This document shows, one piece after another, positions 35,901 to 44,433 of a stretch of DNA of 64,000 nucleotides; position 1 is the first letter of the stretch; the number at the start of each line of letters is the position of its first letter. This stretch comes from Lampris incognitus (lineage: Eukaryota; Chordata; Actinopteri; Lampriformes; Lampridae). The stretch lies in contig NC_079217.1 in NCBI RefSeq assembly GCF_029633865.1, positions 55,218,979 to 55,282,978 on the forward strand, in the 5' to 3' direction. Under the pieces are notes generated by a model, which had not been told where the DNA came from, searched no databases, and worked only from the letters and a program-made list of their open reading frames with translations. The translations under genes and the position numbers were made by a program.

Positions 35901-38900
35901 GCTTCCGATGGCCTTACGGTCGCTCCATCCCACTTCTGACACCAATGTAGCGAATTCGGGGGACAACGCAACCACAGGAACTGCCGCGGCCGGGAAGCGA
36001 ACCCGTGTCGCCCGCACCGCAGGAGACATTGCTAACCGCTCGACTAAAGGGTCAGACCCGCCAGCCAGCGGCCAGCGTGTCTTCTTATCCATGCACATTA
36101 CAATACTTTTTAGCCATGGGGTTTTAATCTTTTAAAAAAAATTCCCAAAGCCCAGAAAAAGCACAGAATTTTTTTCCCCTGCATGACGGCACGGCTGTGT
36201 ACGAGCCGTTCTCATAGCCTAGAGGCATGACGGAATCCCACATATTCAGTGGGCCCCAGGTACCCGGAAGTAACCCGGAAGCCAGAAACTTTTTCGGCGT
36301 ATGTGCCAGGTGAGCAATTCTCATAGGAATGAACAGGCGCCATTTTTAGATCCGGTATCCAGTTCTACTGTAATGGGAACCTCTGTACTCGTTCACAAAC
36401 CTGTCTTCATTCGTCACTCGCAATGACAATCTTAGCATCTTTAACTCTGCCGCCTCCAGCTCCGCCTCCTTTCATTTCGTCAGTGCCACTGTCTCCAAAA
36501 CCATATAATGTAGCTGGTCTCACAAACATCTTGTAAACCCCACATCCAAGATGGCGGCGCGCTGGACTTGGCGGCTACTGCGGCTCCCTGTTCAGTGTTG
36601 TGTTTTCTTTGTTATTTATGTTAGTTTTAAGTTTATTTACAAGTGTAGGTCACGCGCTCTTCTACAGCCGTCAGGAACTTTTAAACCTCACAACAGGTTA
36701 CTCACTTCCCTCCTCCATCATGGACAATTTCCCCATCGATATTATCCGCTCACCGGTCTCGCAGTGGAAACGCTGGCCCCGTCGGCAACGTAAACAGAAG
36801 AGGGGGAAACGAGGCCGGCTACATGCTAAGCTAAGTAGCGCTCCCTTCAAAGTTTCCCTCCCCAGCATATTAATGGCCAATGTCTGATCGTTAGCTAACA
36901 AAATGGACGAGATAAGACTCAGGCTGTCCTCTCAGAAATGGCTGCAGAACTGCTGTCTGCTGATGTTTACGGAGACTTGGCTCAACAGCAACATAGCCGA
37001 CTCGGCAGTCGAGCTAGCGGGCCGCACAGCCTTCCGTGCCGACAGGACAACGGACTCCGGCAAAATCCGCGGAGGAGGTTTGAGTATTTATGTCAATAAC
37101 TCTTGGTGCAAAAATATTGTAACGTGCATGGATAAGAAGACACGCTGGCCGCTGGCTGGCGGGTCTGACCCTTTAGTCGAGCGGTTAGCGATGTCTCCTG
37201 CGGTGCGGGCGATATAGGTTCGCTTCACGGCCGTGGCAGTTCCTGTGGTTTGCGTTGTCCCCGGATTTCGCTACAATATAAAGATCGTTGAAAGGCATTG
37301 CTCTGCTGATCTCGAGCTCCTTATTGTAGCCCGTGGAATTAGATACCACACAGGACACAATTACTTCCGGGGTTCTTGTAGCTTTAATTTTATTGTTTGA
37401 ACCTTCGAATGCAGATCGTTTTACTGAGTGCATACATTCCTGTGTCTTTCGAGCAAACAGCTCATAAATGTTCACAGATGTGGCAAGTTTAACAGAAAAG
37501 ATTTTAAAAAGGGAAATAATAAATACAAAATACGGTGCAAAATACGGCAGTGGACTATGTACGTTAAACAGGGTTTAACAAAGACATGTGGAACTTCCTG
37601 AAGATCGCGCAACTTCTCACTCTGTCAGTTACCTTTAAACAGAATTAAAATGCATATAAACCTTTACATCCCAAATACAATGGCATGGTGTGGCTTTATT
37701 CACGCCAACATTACCTTGTCATGCCTGCAATGGCGAACAGCGGTCGACGGCTCGCGCCCAAAATCACCGAACATCAACTCCAGTAGCGTCTAAATCAAAC
37801 CATCTTGTCAAATTACCGACATACAATATTGGTTGGAATAATGTTACAGGTATATTTCACAAGATATTTACCCTTACTTACTACGGAGTCAGAGCACTGT
37901 CACACCGCAATCTTCAGGCGCTCCACACAAGAAAAAAAAGAAAGAATACCCAACATGCACTTGGATAACTTGCACGGAGTTACAATAAAAGTCCGCCACT
38001 GCCACTTACTGGTCAAAACATGCAATGACAAGCAAAACTATAAAAATACCCTCACAATCTGCCTCACAATTTAAATACATCAAATGACATTTTACATGGC
38101 TTGACAGTGTAACAATTACATATATTAACAGTTAAACTATACTAAATTTAAGTGGAAAATCATTTAACATATTTAACAGATTTACCACCCGGCTACATTA
38201 TGATTCAGTGCAGGCCTTTTTAACTGCCCAGGGAGCTAATGGCCATTACCATCACTGCTGTATACATCCCCCCACATGCTAATGCTAAGGTAGGACTTAA
38301 GCAGCTACAATGTGCCATCAGCAGACAACAGACCAAGCACCCGGACAATGCCTTTATCATAGGTGGTGATTTTAATCAGGCTAACCTCAGAACTGTATTG
38401 CCCAAATTCCATCAGCATGTCTCCTGCCCCACTAGGGGACAAAACAGCCTGGACTATCTCTATACAAACATTAAGGACTCATACAAAGCTACTCCCTGTC
38501 CCCACCTGGGGCATTCTGACCATCTGCCTGTTCCTGGTCCCAGCCTACAAACCCTTAATAAAATGGGTCAAGCCAGCAGTAAAGACAATCACTGTCTGGC
38601 CAGAAGGAGCAGTCTCTGAACTCCAGGACTGTTGTGACAACACAGACTGGAGTATTTTTGCACATTCAGCTACCCATGGCTCCCATATAGACAGTAATGA
38701 ATAGACATCTGCCATACTAGCCTACATTAACTTTTGCACTGAGAGTGTCACAACAAAAAAATCAATCTGCTCCTTTCCAAACCAGAAACCCTGGATGACC
38801 AGTGAGGTCCGGCAGCTGCTGAAAGGCCGGGATGCAGCGTTCAAGTCAGATAACTGCGAGGCCTACAGCGCAGCCAGATCCAACCTCAAAAAGGCATTAG

Positions 38901-41900
38901 AACAGCCAAACATAAATATTCCCTACGAATAGAGAACCACTTTCACAATAACTCCGATCCCCGGCGAATGTGGCAAGGCATTCAGTCTATCACAGACTAC
39001 AAAAGCTCCAATAGCGGTCCCACTGTCCATGATGCCTCCCTGCCAGACAAGCTAAATTATTTGTATGCCCGCTTCGACAAGGACAATACTGACCCAGCCA
39101 CAAAAATCCCCAGTCACCCAGAAAACCAGGTGCCCACTCTATCGATCACAGAGGTCAGAAAATCACTGCGCAGAGTGAACACACGGAGGCTGCCAGACCA
39201 GACAGCATACTGGGTCGGGTCCTCCGGGAATGTGCCGACCAGATGGCTGAGGTCTTCACAACTATATTTAATCTCTCACTGTCCCAATCCATAGTCCCGG
39301 CATGCTTTAAGACCACCTCTATCATTCCTGTACCCAAGAAACCGACATCCTCATGTCTGAATGACTACCGACCCATAGCACTTATCCCCATTGCCATTAA
39401 GTGCTTTGAGAGACTGGTTCTGGCTCACATCAAAAGCATTATCCCCCCACACTTCACCCACATCAGTTCGCCTACCGTCCCAAAAGGTCTACTGAGGATG
39501 CCATTGCCACTGCCCTGCACTTTGCTCTGACCCACCTTGAACTTAGCAACACATACATCCGGATGCTGTTTATAGATTAGAGCTCTGCCTTCAACACTAT
39601 TATCCTTACCAAACTAACCACCAAACTCCTCTCCCTTGGCCTCAACCCCTCCCTCTGTATCTAGACCCTGGACTTCCTGACCAACAGACCTCAGTCTGGT
39701 AGGTTAGGTGACCACACCTCCTCCACCCTGACCCTCAGCACAGGTGCCCCTCAAGGCTGTGTTCTGAGCCCCCTCCTTTTCTCCCTCTTTACTCATCAGT
39801 GCCTGCCAACTCACCCTTCAAATGTTATTTATAGTTAAGTTTGCAGATGACACCACAGTCATTGGCCGTATCACCAACAATGACAAAACCACCTACAGGG
39901 ATGAGATTCAGCACCTCACATCATGGTGTACTAACAACAATCTTGTCCTCAATGTGCAGAAGACGAAGAAGCTGATTGTGGACTTCAGGAGGTCTAGAAG
40001 CTGCAGCCACTCCCCCATACATATCAATGGAGTGAAAGCGCAGCGTGTTTCCAGCTTTAAATTCCTTGGAGTCCACATCAGCCAGGAACTTTCCTGGCTG
40101 ATGTGGAAAAGGCCCTTGTGAAAAAGGCCCAGCAACACCTGCATTTCCTGAGGAGGCTGAGGAGCACCCATCTATGCCCCAACATTTTCACCAACTTCTA
40201 CCATTGCACCATAGAGATTATCCTGACCAGCTGCATCTCAGTGTGGTACGGCAACTGCACCTCAGTAGACCAGAAAGCTCTGCAGCAGGTCGTCAAGGCA
40301 GCCCAGCATATCATCGGTACCCAGCTCCCAGCCATAAAAGACATTTATTACAAACGCTGCCTTCGAAGGAGTCTGAGCATCAGCAGAGATCCCACCCACC
40401 CCAACCATGGACTGTTCTCCCCCCTGCGCTCTGAGAGGCGTTACAGGAGCCTCAGAGCCCACACTACCAGGCTCAAAAACAGCTTCTTTCCACAAGCTGT
40501 TGCCCACCTGAACCTGGCCACCCACTAAATGTCTGTAGATATTTTTTAATATTTTGTACTCTTGCTCTTTTTTTAACTTATTTTTAACTTTTGGTCTTCA
40601 TGTGTGTATATCTTATACTGTGTTTCCTGTGTTTGTCTGTGTCTGTCTTGCACTGTTTGGTGAAGCCACAGCCCTCATTTCATTTTTAACATGTGCCTGC
40701 ACATTGTTTTTAATGACAATAAATGGAATTGAATTGAATTCCCTTTAACTCTTGCTGGTACCCTTCTGTCGCAAAGCACTCCTGACACTCTTCTCCACCC
40801 AGTCCACCCTGCCTGGACTCTCTTCTTCACCTCTCTTCCACACTCCCCGTTACTTTGGACAGTTGACCCCAAGTATTTAAACTCATACGGCTTCGTCACC
40901 TCTACTCCTTGCATCCTCACCATTCCACTGTCATCCCTCTCATTCACGCATATGTATTCCGTCTTGCTCCCACTGACTTTCACTCTTCTTCTCTTCAGTG
41001 CATATACCTCCATCTCTCCAGGCTCTCAACGTGCACCCTACTCTCGCCACAGATCACAATGTCATCCGTGAACATCATAGTCCATGGAGACTCCTCCCTG
41101 ATCTTGTCCATCAACCTATCCATCACCATTGCAAACAAGAAAGGGCTCAGAGCCGATCCTTGATGTAATCCCACCTCCATCTTGAACCCATCTGTCATCC
41201 AACTGCACACTTCACCACTGTCACACTTCCCTCATACATATCTTGGACCACTTCTACATACATCTCAGCAACTCTCGACTTCCTCGTGCATTACCACACC
41301 TCCTCTCTCGGCACCCTGTCGTATGCTTTCTCTAAATCCACGAAGACACAATGTGACTCCTTCTGGCCTTCTCTATATTTCTCAGTCAACATCCTCAAAG
41401 CAAACGTCGCATCTGTAGTGCTCTTCTGTGGCATGAAACCATACTACTGCCAATAGTCACCTCTCCTTTTAACCTAGCTTCATTAATCTTTCCCATATCT
41501 TCATGCTGTGGCTGATTAACTTTATGCCTCTGTCGTTGCTACAGTTCTGCACATCGCCCTTATTGAAAATCGGTACCAGTATGATTCTTCTCCTCTCCTC
41601 ATGCCTCCTCTCACTTTCCAAGATTGTGTTAAACAATCTAGTTAAAAACTCCACTGCCATCTCTCCTACACATCTCCATGCATCCACAGGTATGTCATCA
41701 GGACTAACTGCCTTTCCACTCTTCATCCTCTTCATAGCTGACCTCACTTCCATGCTTCCTGAAACACTATCCCCACATCATCCAACTTTCTCTCTCTCAT
41801 TTTCTTCATTCATCAGCCCCTCAAAGTACTCCTTCCACCTTCTCAACACACTCTTCTCTCTTGTCAGCACATTGCCATCTCTATCCTTAATTGTCCTTAC

Positions 41901-43006
41901 CTGCTGCACATCAGTCCCAGCTTGGTCTCTCTGTCTAGCCAATCAGTAGAAGTCCATTTTCCCTCCCTTAGTGTCTAACCTCTCATACAACTCACCATAC
42001 GCCTTTGCCTTTGTCACTTCTCTCTTCGCTTTATGCTTCATCTCTTTTTACTCCTCTCTACTTTCTTCATCTCTCTGCCTATCCTACTTCTTCTTTGCCA
42101 ACCTCTTCCTCTGTATATTTTGCTGTACTTCCTCATTCCACCACCAAGTCTCCTTGTCTTCCTTCCTCGGTCCTGATGACACACCAAGTACCTTCCTTGC
42201 TGTCTCCTTCACTATTTCTGCAGTGCTTGCCCACCAATCCGGCAACTCTTCACTACCATAAGATATAGTCCACCTGTGTGCACTTTCCTCCACTCTTGTA
42301 TGTCACCCAGTGTTCCTCCCATCTTCTTGAAATATGTATTCGCCACAGCCATTTCCATCCTCTTCGCAAAATCCACCACCATCTGTCCTTTCACATTTCT
42401 CTCCTTGACACCATACCTACCCATCACCTCTGTTCCCTTCACCGACATGTCTATTGAAGTCCATTCCACCCCCCCTTGGGTACACTCTCCACCACTTCAT
42501 CCAACTCACCCCAGAATTCTTCTTTTTCTTCCATCTCACACCCAGCGTGCGGGGCATATGCGCTGATAACCGTCATCAATACACCTTTGATTTTTAGCTT
42601 CATACTCATCACTCTGTCTGACACTCTTAGTCAGGTCTAAACAAAAATAGATAAATAAATAAATAAAGATAAGTTGGCATCGGAATGCTATTCGTTTCAT
42701 GGTCATGTATCTGCACGGTGGAAAAGTCAGAAAAGCAGCGCCATATACAGTCACAGGTCAATTAGCTTCCAGGGTCCAGTCAGCATTAATGAAAATGAGT
42801 GTTGTAATATTCTTGTGTATCTTTGTCATCTAAAGAATGACATGTTGACTTCTCTCTCAGATTTCAGATTGCATCCAACCTCTCTATGGCATGCTATGCT
42901 TTGACATTTGGAATCAACAATTTTGTCGCTCTCTCACTGCAGACCATTGTCACAGCTATCGTAATAGATGAAACTGTGCTAGGACTGGATATTGTGACAC
43001 AGGTAT

Positions 43007-43046
<40 letters not shown>

Positions 43047-43556
43047 TGTATCATATTCAAAAACTCATACTACATTACGTGGACTTGCTTCTTCAGCAGA
43101 CATACCCAAAAAGTACTGACATTAAAATCTCAGCATAACTACAGCATCAAAGGGTGTTTTTCCATTCAGTTGTTTTGATGGTGTTTCATGGCACCTAAAT
43201 ACTAAAACTATTAAATACTCTTGGTGTGCCCTGGCAAAAACTGTTTGATTTAAGCTCTCTACCGAATTGGTAAAACATAATTACGAGGAGAGTGACACCT
43301 GGTGGTGTACCCTTACCTTTGCATCTAACCACACTGTCAAAGAAGTCATAAACTAAACTATACTGCATTCGCAAAGTGTGACATAAGCCATTTTTCTCTG
43401 CAGTTCATCATCTACGGCAGCTACTATGCTGCCATTTCGGCGCTGTTCCTGATTCGAGGGACATACACAGTGTGTACGTATCACTGCAGCGCTAAAAGGA
43501 GAGACCAAGGAGCAAAAGAGCCCAGTGTGGTGGCGATCTCTGCTGCATGCTTCTGA
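24244..43556 (+). CDS. slc19a3: SLC19A3-like thiamine transporter, 8 coding exons
   Basis: A plasma-membrane carrier of the SLC19 (reduced folate/thiamine) family; SLC19A3 is thiamine transporter 2. Exons: 24,244-24,393; 25,927-26,106; 29,525-29,690; 30,104-30,413; 30,627-30,778; 31,741-31,933; 42,861-43,002; 43,404-43,556. They total 1,446 nt with matching phases, giving 481 aa against about 496 in human. Landmarks: N-terminal [17 protein letters not shown], then [47 protein letters not shown]; a charged cytosolic loop (about 174-240); [85 protein letters not shown]. Hydrophobicity suits 12 membrane spans. The start is placed by alignment with mammalian MDCY. All introns are GT-AG except the fourth (GC-AG). 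A dead paralogue lies downstream at 56.8 kb. SLC19A3 fits better than A2 mainly by synteny. Confidence 0.9.
24731..25090 (+). CDS. BED zinc-finger N-terminus of a hAT transposase (partial)
   Basis: 119 codons. A BED finger with C-x2-C (CKLC) and H-x4-H (HHLRTH) ligands at about residues 36-59, then an S/T/K-rich linker. In hAT transposases this domain binds the transposon ends. No dimerisation or RNase-H-like core follows, so this is a remnant. Confidence 0.8.
   Translation: MEEGELIPKKNNAGSIVWRWFGYKREDVEQINVICKLCHKSVATKGGSTTNLFHHLRTHPLENQECLKLRTSASPASAISKKVPKQPALTQLSLASSFSRTTPYDKNSQKQKEITSAVT
25117..25284 (-). repeat. Solo LTR of the miniature tRNA-like LTR family
   Basis: Fossil LTR with TGTA...TACA ends, related to the two LTRs at 35,680-36,102 and to 37,118-37,275. 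It carries the same tRNA-like segment in reverse, with a poly-C run at about 25,230-25,244. It lies within the hAT element. The flanking ACAT/ATAT may be a 4-bp duplication with one mismatch. Confidence 0.75.
25477..25640 (+). repeat. Dispersed repeat (TATAGCCCAATATCACAAAT type)
   Basis: Shares a long block with 63,594-63,700, including TTTGTATAGCCC/TTATATGTATAGCCC, TCACAAATT, TTTGCCTCA and GGATAAGGAACAAC. The hAT element at 24,458 is inserted at its left end. The repeat class is not identified. Confidence 0.7.
25651..25739. repeat. (CA)n microsatellite
   Basis: About 44 uninterrupted CA units in SLC19A3 intron 1. Confidence 0.97.
25927..26106 (+). CDS. slc19a3: SLC19A3-like exon 2
   Basis: 60 codons from [15 protein letters not shown] to AMTFLQ. 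Acceptor TTTCTACAG; donor CAG/GTTTTT, a weak GT donor that is supported by exact alignment to the next exon. Confidence 0.9.
26298..26830. repeat. Long inverted-repeat element
   Basis: Two arms of about 130 bp (26,298-26,434 and 26,680-26,830) are inverted copies: CAAAGAAGGTTGAAG pairs with CAACTTTCTTTG, and CACCCTTATAAACAATAC pairs with GTATTGTTTATAAGGGTG. About 245 bp of single-copy sequence lies between. The arms carry GAAACGTTTC- and AAACGTATC-type motifs like those near Penelope-like 3' ends in fish. No ORF. Confidence 0.7.
27684..28934 (+). CDS. RTE LINE reverse transcriptase (416 aa, inactive-site variant)
   Basis: Longest open frame in the window. It has the RT finger and palm blocks and the C-terminal linker of RTE-clade LINEs. 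The palm aspartates are altered: FTND replaces FADD at about residues 246-249. LEKAFDRVPR has become [10 protein letters not shown], which also loses the Asp of motif A. The reading frame stops in the hAT-disrupted zone. A decayed element protein, not a host gene. Confidence 0.85.
   Translation: MDDVGIVNQEVQWISKEEVRAAMKRMKSGKAVGPDDIPVEAWRCLGEMAVEFLTRLFNTILESERMPEEWRRSILLPIFKNKGDVQTCSNYRGIKLISHSMKIWERVIEARLRGEVMISEQQFGFMPRKSTTDVMFALRMLIEKWREGLKELHCVFLDLEKVYNRVPREEVWYCMRKSGVAEKYVGVVQDIYEGRVTVVRCAVGMTDGFKMEVGLHQGLALSPFLFAMVMDRLTDEIRQESPWTMIFTNDIVICSESRMQVEESLERWRYTLERRGTKVSRSKTEYQCMNEREDSKMMRMQGVEVTKPYEFKYLGSTVQSNGECGKEVKKRVQAGWSRWKRVSGVICERRVPATVKGKVYKMVVRPAMLYGLEAVALTKRQEMELEVAELKMLRFSLGVTKKDRIRNSYIRETAQV
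28960..29178 (+). mobile_element. hAT (Charlie-like) terminal fragment
   Basis: About 220 bp matching the terminal part of the ZBED5-like hAT at 32,608 (TGGTGTGCCTTGAGATTGTGG; ending AAAACCACTG). It is followed by TATTAGAG and then the LINE 3' part, the same junction seen at 32,600-32,610. Confidence 0.8.
29525..29690 (+). CDS. slc19a3: SLC19A3-like exon 3
   Basis: 166 nt, phase 0 in and phase 1 out. Encodes [20 protein letters not shown] through GQLLVSLAG. Acceptor CACCTACAG, donor GCAG/GTAGGG. Confidence 0.9.
29691..30103. other. slc19a3: SLC19A3 intron 3
   Basis: A short intron containing only a (TG)n tract (29,873-29,934) and otherwise unclassified AT-rich sequence. Confidence 0.7.
29873..29934. 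repeat. (TG)n microsatellite
   Basis: About 31 TG units in SLC19A3 intron 3. Confidence 0.95.
30104..30413 (+). CDS. slc19a3: SLC19A3-like exon 4 with GC splice donor
   Basis: 310 nt, phase 1 to phase 2. Encodes [15 protein letters not shown], the [10 protein letters not shown] end of the span, then the hydrophilic loop rich in E and K. The frame joins the next exon only if the donor is AG/GCAATT, a GC-AG intron, restoring [13 protein letters not shown]. Confidence 0.85.
30627..30778 (+). CDS. slc19a3: SLC19A3-like exon 5
   Basis: 152 nt starting after ATTATCTAG. Encodes [18 protein letters not shown] to [12 protein letters not shown]. Donor TAG/GTAGGA. Confidence 0.9.
30779..31740. other. 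slc19a3: SLC19A3 intron 5
   Basis: Nearly 1 kb with no recognised repeat or coding signal. Confidence 0.6.
31741..31933 (+). CDS. slc19a3: SLC19A3-like exon 6
   Basis: 193 nt after CCGGGCCAG, encoding [18 protein letters not shown] to [10 protein letters not shown]. Donor GACGTAAGT (AC/GTAAGT). The paralogue exon at 57,887-58,079 has the same length. Confidence 0.92.
32310..32599 (-). repeat. RTE LINE 3' end
   Basis: Minus-strand reading gives [20 protein letters not shown], then [19 protein letters not shown], the RTE C-terminus also present at 29,200-29,430. It ends in a (TAG)n-type tail. It joins directly to the hAT element at 32,608. Confidence 0.85.
33822..34271 (-). pseudogene. ZBED5-like hAT transposase, catalytic-core fragment
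   Basis: 149 codons with [12 protein letters not shown] (the Asp is expected in the RNase-H-like core) and an [12 protein letters not shown] block like mammalian ZBED5/GTF2IRD2-type domesticated relatives. Those proteins derive from the same hAT family. Here it sits in a disrupted transposon, so it is not a domesticated gene. Confidence 0.75.
35125..35330 (+). repeat. RTE LINE 3' end fragment
   Basis: Reads [20 protein letters not shown], then a GACGATCCGC-like end with CAGCCAAACGTAGTAG and a TAG-rich tail. It interrupts the right side of the hAT element. Confidence 0.8.
35476..36373. mobile_element. Non-coding DNA element with inverted ends
   Basis: Ends AGTAGAACTGGACACGGCGCC (left, about 35,477) and GGCGCC...CCGGTATCCAGTTCTACT (right, ending about 36,372) are inverted. 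Without the miniature LTR element inserted at 35,680 it is about 475 bp. GTAAT flanks both sides near the ends. Superfamily not assigned. Confidence 0.6.
35680..36102 (-). mobile_element. Miniature LTR retrotransposon (TRIM-like) with tRNA-like LTRs
   Basis: Fossil, non-coding LTR element that looks structurally whole. LTRs are at 35,680-35,829 (150 bp) and 35,946-36,102 (157 bp), with TG...CA ends and an interior of 116 bp. It is flanked by 4-bp ATAC (35,676-35,679 and 36,103-36,106). On the minus strand the primer site TGGTGTCAGAAGTGGGAT follows the first LTR. It is complementary to the 3' end of tRNA-Leu(CAG) plus CCA. A purine tract GGAGGGGG precedes the other LTR. It is too short to encode proteins, so it must have used proteins of an autonomous relative. 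Other copies: 25,117-25,284 and 37,118-37,275. Confidence 0.82.
36370..36540 (-). repeat. RTE LINE, 3' segment left of the L2-like insertion
   Basis: The minus strand reads ...[15 protein letters not shown]..., continuing the RTE copy that stops at 40,741 (VPARVKG). Together they show the L2-like LINE is inserted in this RTE element. The remainder of the 3' end is missing. Confidence 0.8.
37118..37275 (+). repeat. Solo LTR of the miniature tRNA-like family
   Basis: 158-bp fossil LTR, TGTAACG...CGCTACA, flanked by 4-bp ATAT (37,114-37,117 and 37,276-37,279). It contains A-box-like TAGTCGAGCGGTTAG and B-box-like GGTTCGCTTC motifs. Inserted in the endonuclease part of the L2-like LINE. Confidence 0.85.
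37325..38197. repeat. Solo LTR, 873 bp, second family
   Basis: Fossil LTR. Ends TGTAGCC and GGCTACA (TG...CA), flanked by exact 4-bp TTAT (37,321-37,324 and 38,198-38,201). AT-rich and non-coding. The LINE reading on its left and right meets exactly at the duplication, which fixes the borders. Family not identified. Confidence 0.85.
40741..42640 (-). repeat. RTE-type LINE, main segment
   Basis: Minus strand from 42,640: endonuclease ([40 protein letters not shown]), a linker, RT entry ([36 protein letters not shown]), palm ([37 protein letters not shown] in place of FADD) and a C-terminal part ([19 protein letters not shown]). Frames are broken. The 3' remainder is at 36,370-36,540, beyond the L2-like insertion. 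Confidence 0.85.
42861..43002 (+). CDS. slc19a3: SLC19A3-like exon 7
   Basis: 142 nt after TCTCTCTCAG, encoding [20 protein letters not shown] to GLDIVTQ. Donor CAG/GTATGC. The preceding intron is 10.9 kb of nested repeats. Confidence 0.92.
43008..43044. repeat. (CA)n microsatellite at an exon edge
   Basis: About 18 CA units starting 6 bases after the exon 7 donor of the SLC19A3-like gene. Confidence 0.95.
43404..43556 (+). CDS. slc19a3: SLC19A3-like exon 8 (stop codon)
   Basis: 153 nt after TTTCTCTGCAG. Encodes the last membrane span ([17 protein letters not shown]) and a short tail, ending in TGA at 43,554-43,556. I saw no nearby AATAAA. Confidence 0.9.
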   Translation, partial: FIIYGSYYAAISALFLIRGTYTVCTYHCSAKRRDQGAKEPSVVAISAACF

Positions 43557-43990
43557 TCACGATCTACAGACTACTGGGGGCCCTTTGTGATACTGGGGCA
43601 AACCTTTTAGCCATCAGCAATGGCAGGAGGAGTATAGGTTGATGATGATGAGATGATTTATTTCGAACATTTAAGTAAGCAGGATATAACATAGAGATAA
43701 GCCATTGTCAATAATGTGAAGTGATAAACAAATCCACACATCAAACTCAGCGAACAAATCTTCATATACATCAGATTATTTGTTACATGTTCAAAAAGGA
43801 GTGGGAGGGAGTATACACTTATTTTTTTCCTACCCCTTCTACCTACTCTTACGTTAATTCAGCAACTTTACATTTCAAACTCAGTTCCCACTGTACTGTA
43901 TAGTTCAAATGCAATGCAAGTTGGGCGGCACAACACAAACTCAACTACTGCGAACAATATGAGAAAAAAAATGAATGCGTCTTGCTTTTC
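43557..43990. other. SLC19A3-like 3' flank
   Basis: Probable 3' UTR start followed by a GATGATGATGAGATGATTTA stretch and ATTTATTTCGAACATTTAAG sequence, resembling widespread fish repeats. No coding signal. Confidence 0.4.
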
Positions 43991-44433
43991 CCATGAATGC
44001 AGCGCTCCTTGCTGCGAGCTTTGCTCACACATTATGTGAGGTTTCCAGCAGATTTTGTGGTCTAGTATCACACCTAGGAATGAGTTTGAACCTGAGCTTG
44101 AACACAAGAAGCTCACTAACGCAAGATACAAGTATGCCATTCACTTCAATTGTAAAAATGAGCAAGCCATGAGGGCAGATTCCATGGCTAAGAAGCGGCT
44201 AGGAAATAATGTTGCTAATTTCTGGAAAGAAGTGAGTGTTCTCAACAAGCATAAAACATCTCTACCGTGCACTGTTGATTGTATCTCCAGTACAGACAAT
44301 ATTGCTGTGTTATGGCGATAGCATAATAGTACCTGCAACTGCTTCACATCAGTTGAGCACAGCATTGGTTTTTGGTTCCTACCTTACCTCACATTTAGTA
44401 GGCTTTCACCGGGGCGGAACTAATCTTCATGAC

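Larger units (their letters stand above)
36541..40740 (+). repeat. L2-like LINE split by two solo LTRs
   Basis: The element starts with CACATCCAAGATGGCGGCGC, a typical 5' end, and finishes with TGACAATAAATGGAATTGAA. LINE segments: 36,541-37,117, 37,276-37,324 and 38,198-40,740. The endonuclease begins at about 36,903 ([24 protein letters not shown]) and continues at 38,236 ([24 protein letters not shown]). RT from about 38,968 has [20 protein letters not shown] and [17 protein letters not shown] with FADD intact, then [20 protein letters not shown]. Multiple stops and frame changes. It is inserted in a minus-strand RTE LINE. Confidence 0.87.

Noticed and set aside
37160-37240. A functional tRNA gene in the repeated TGTAACG...GCTACA unit
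   Set aside because: A- and B-box-like motifs and partial stems are visible, but the acceptor stem does not pair and the unit has LTR ends and 4-bp duplications. It is treated as a tRNA-like part of an LTR.
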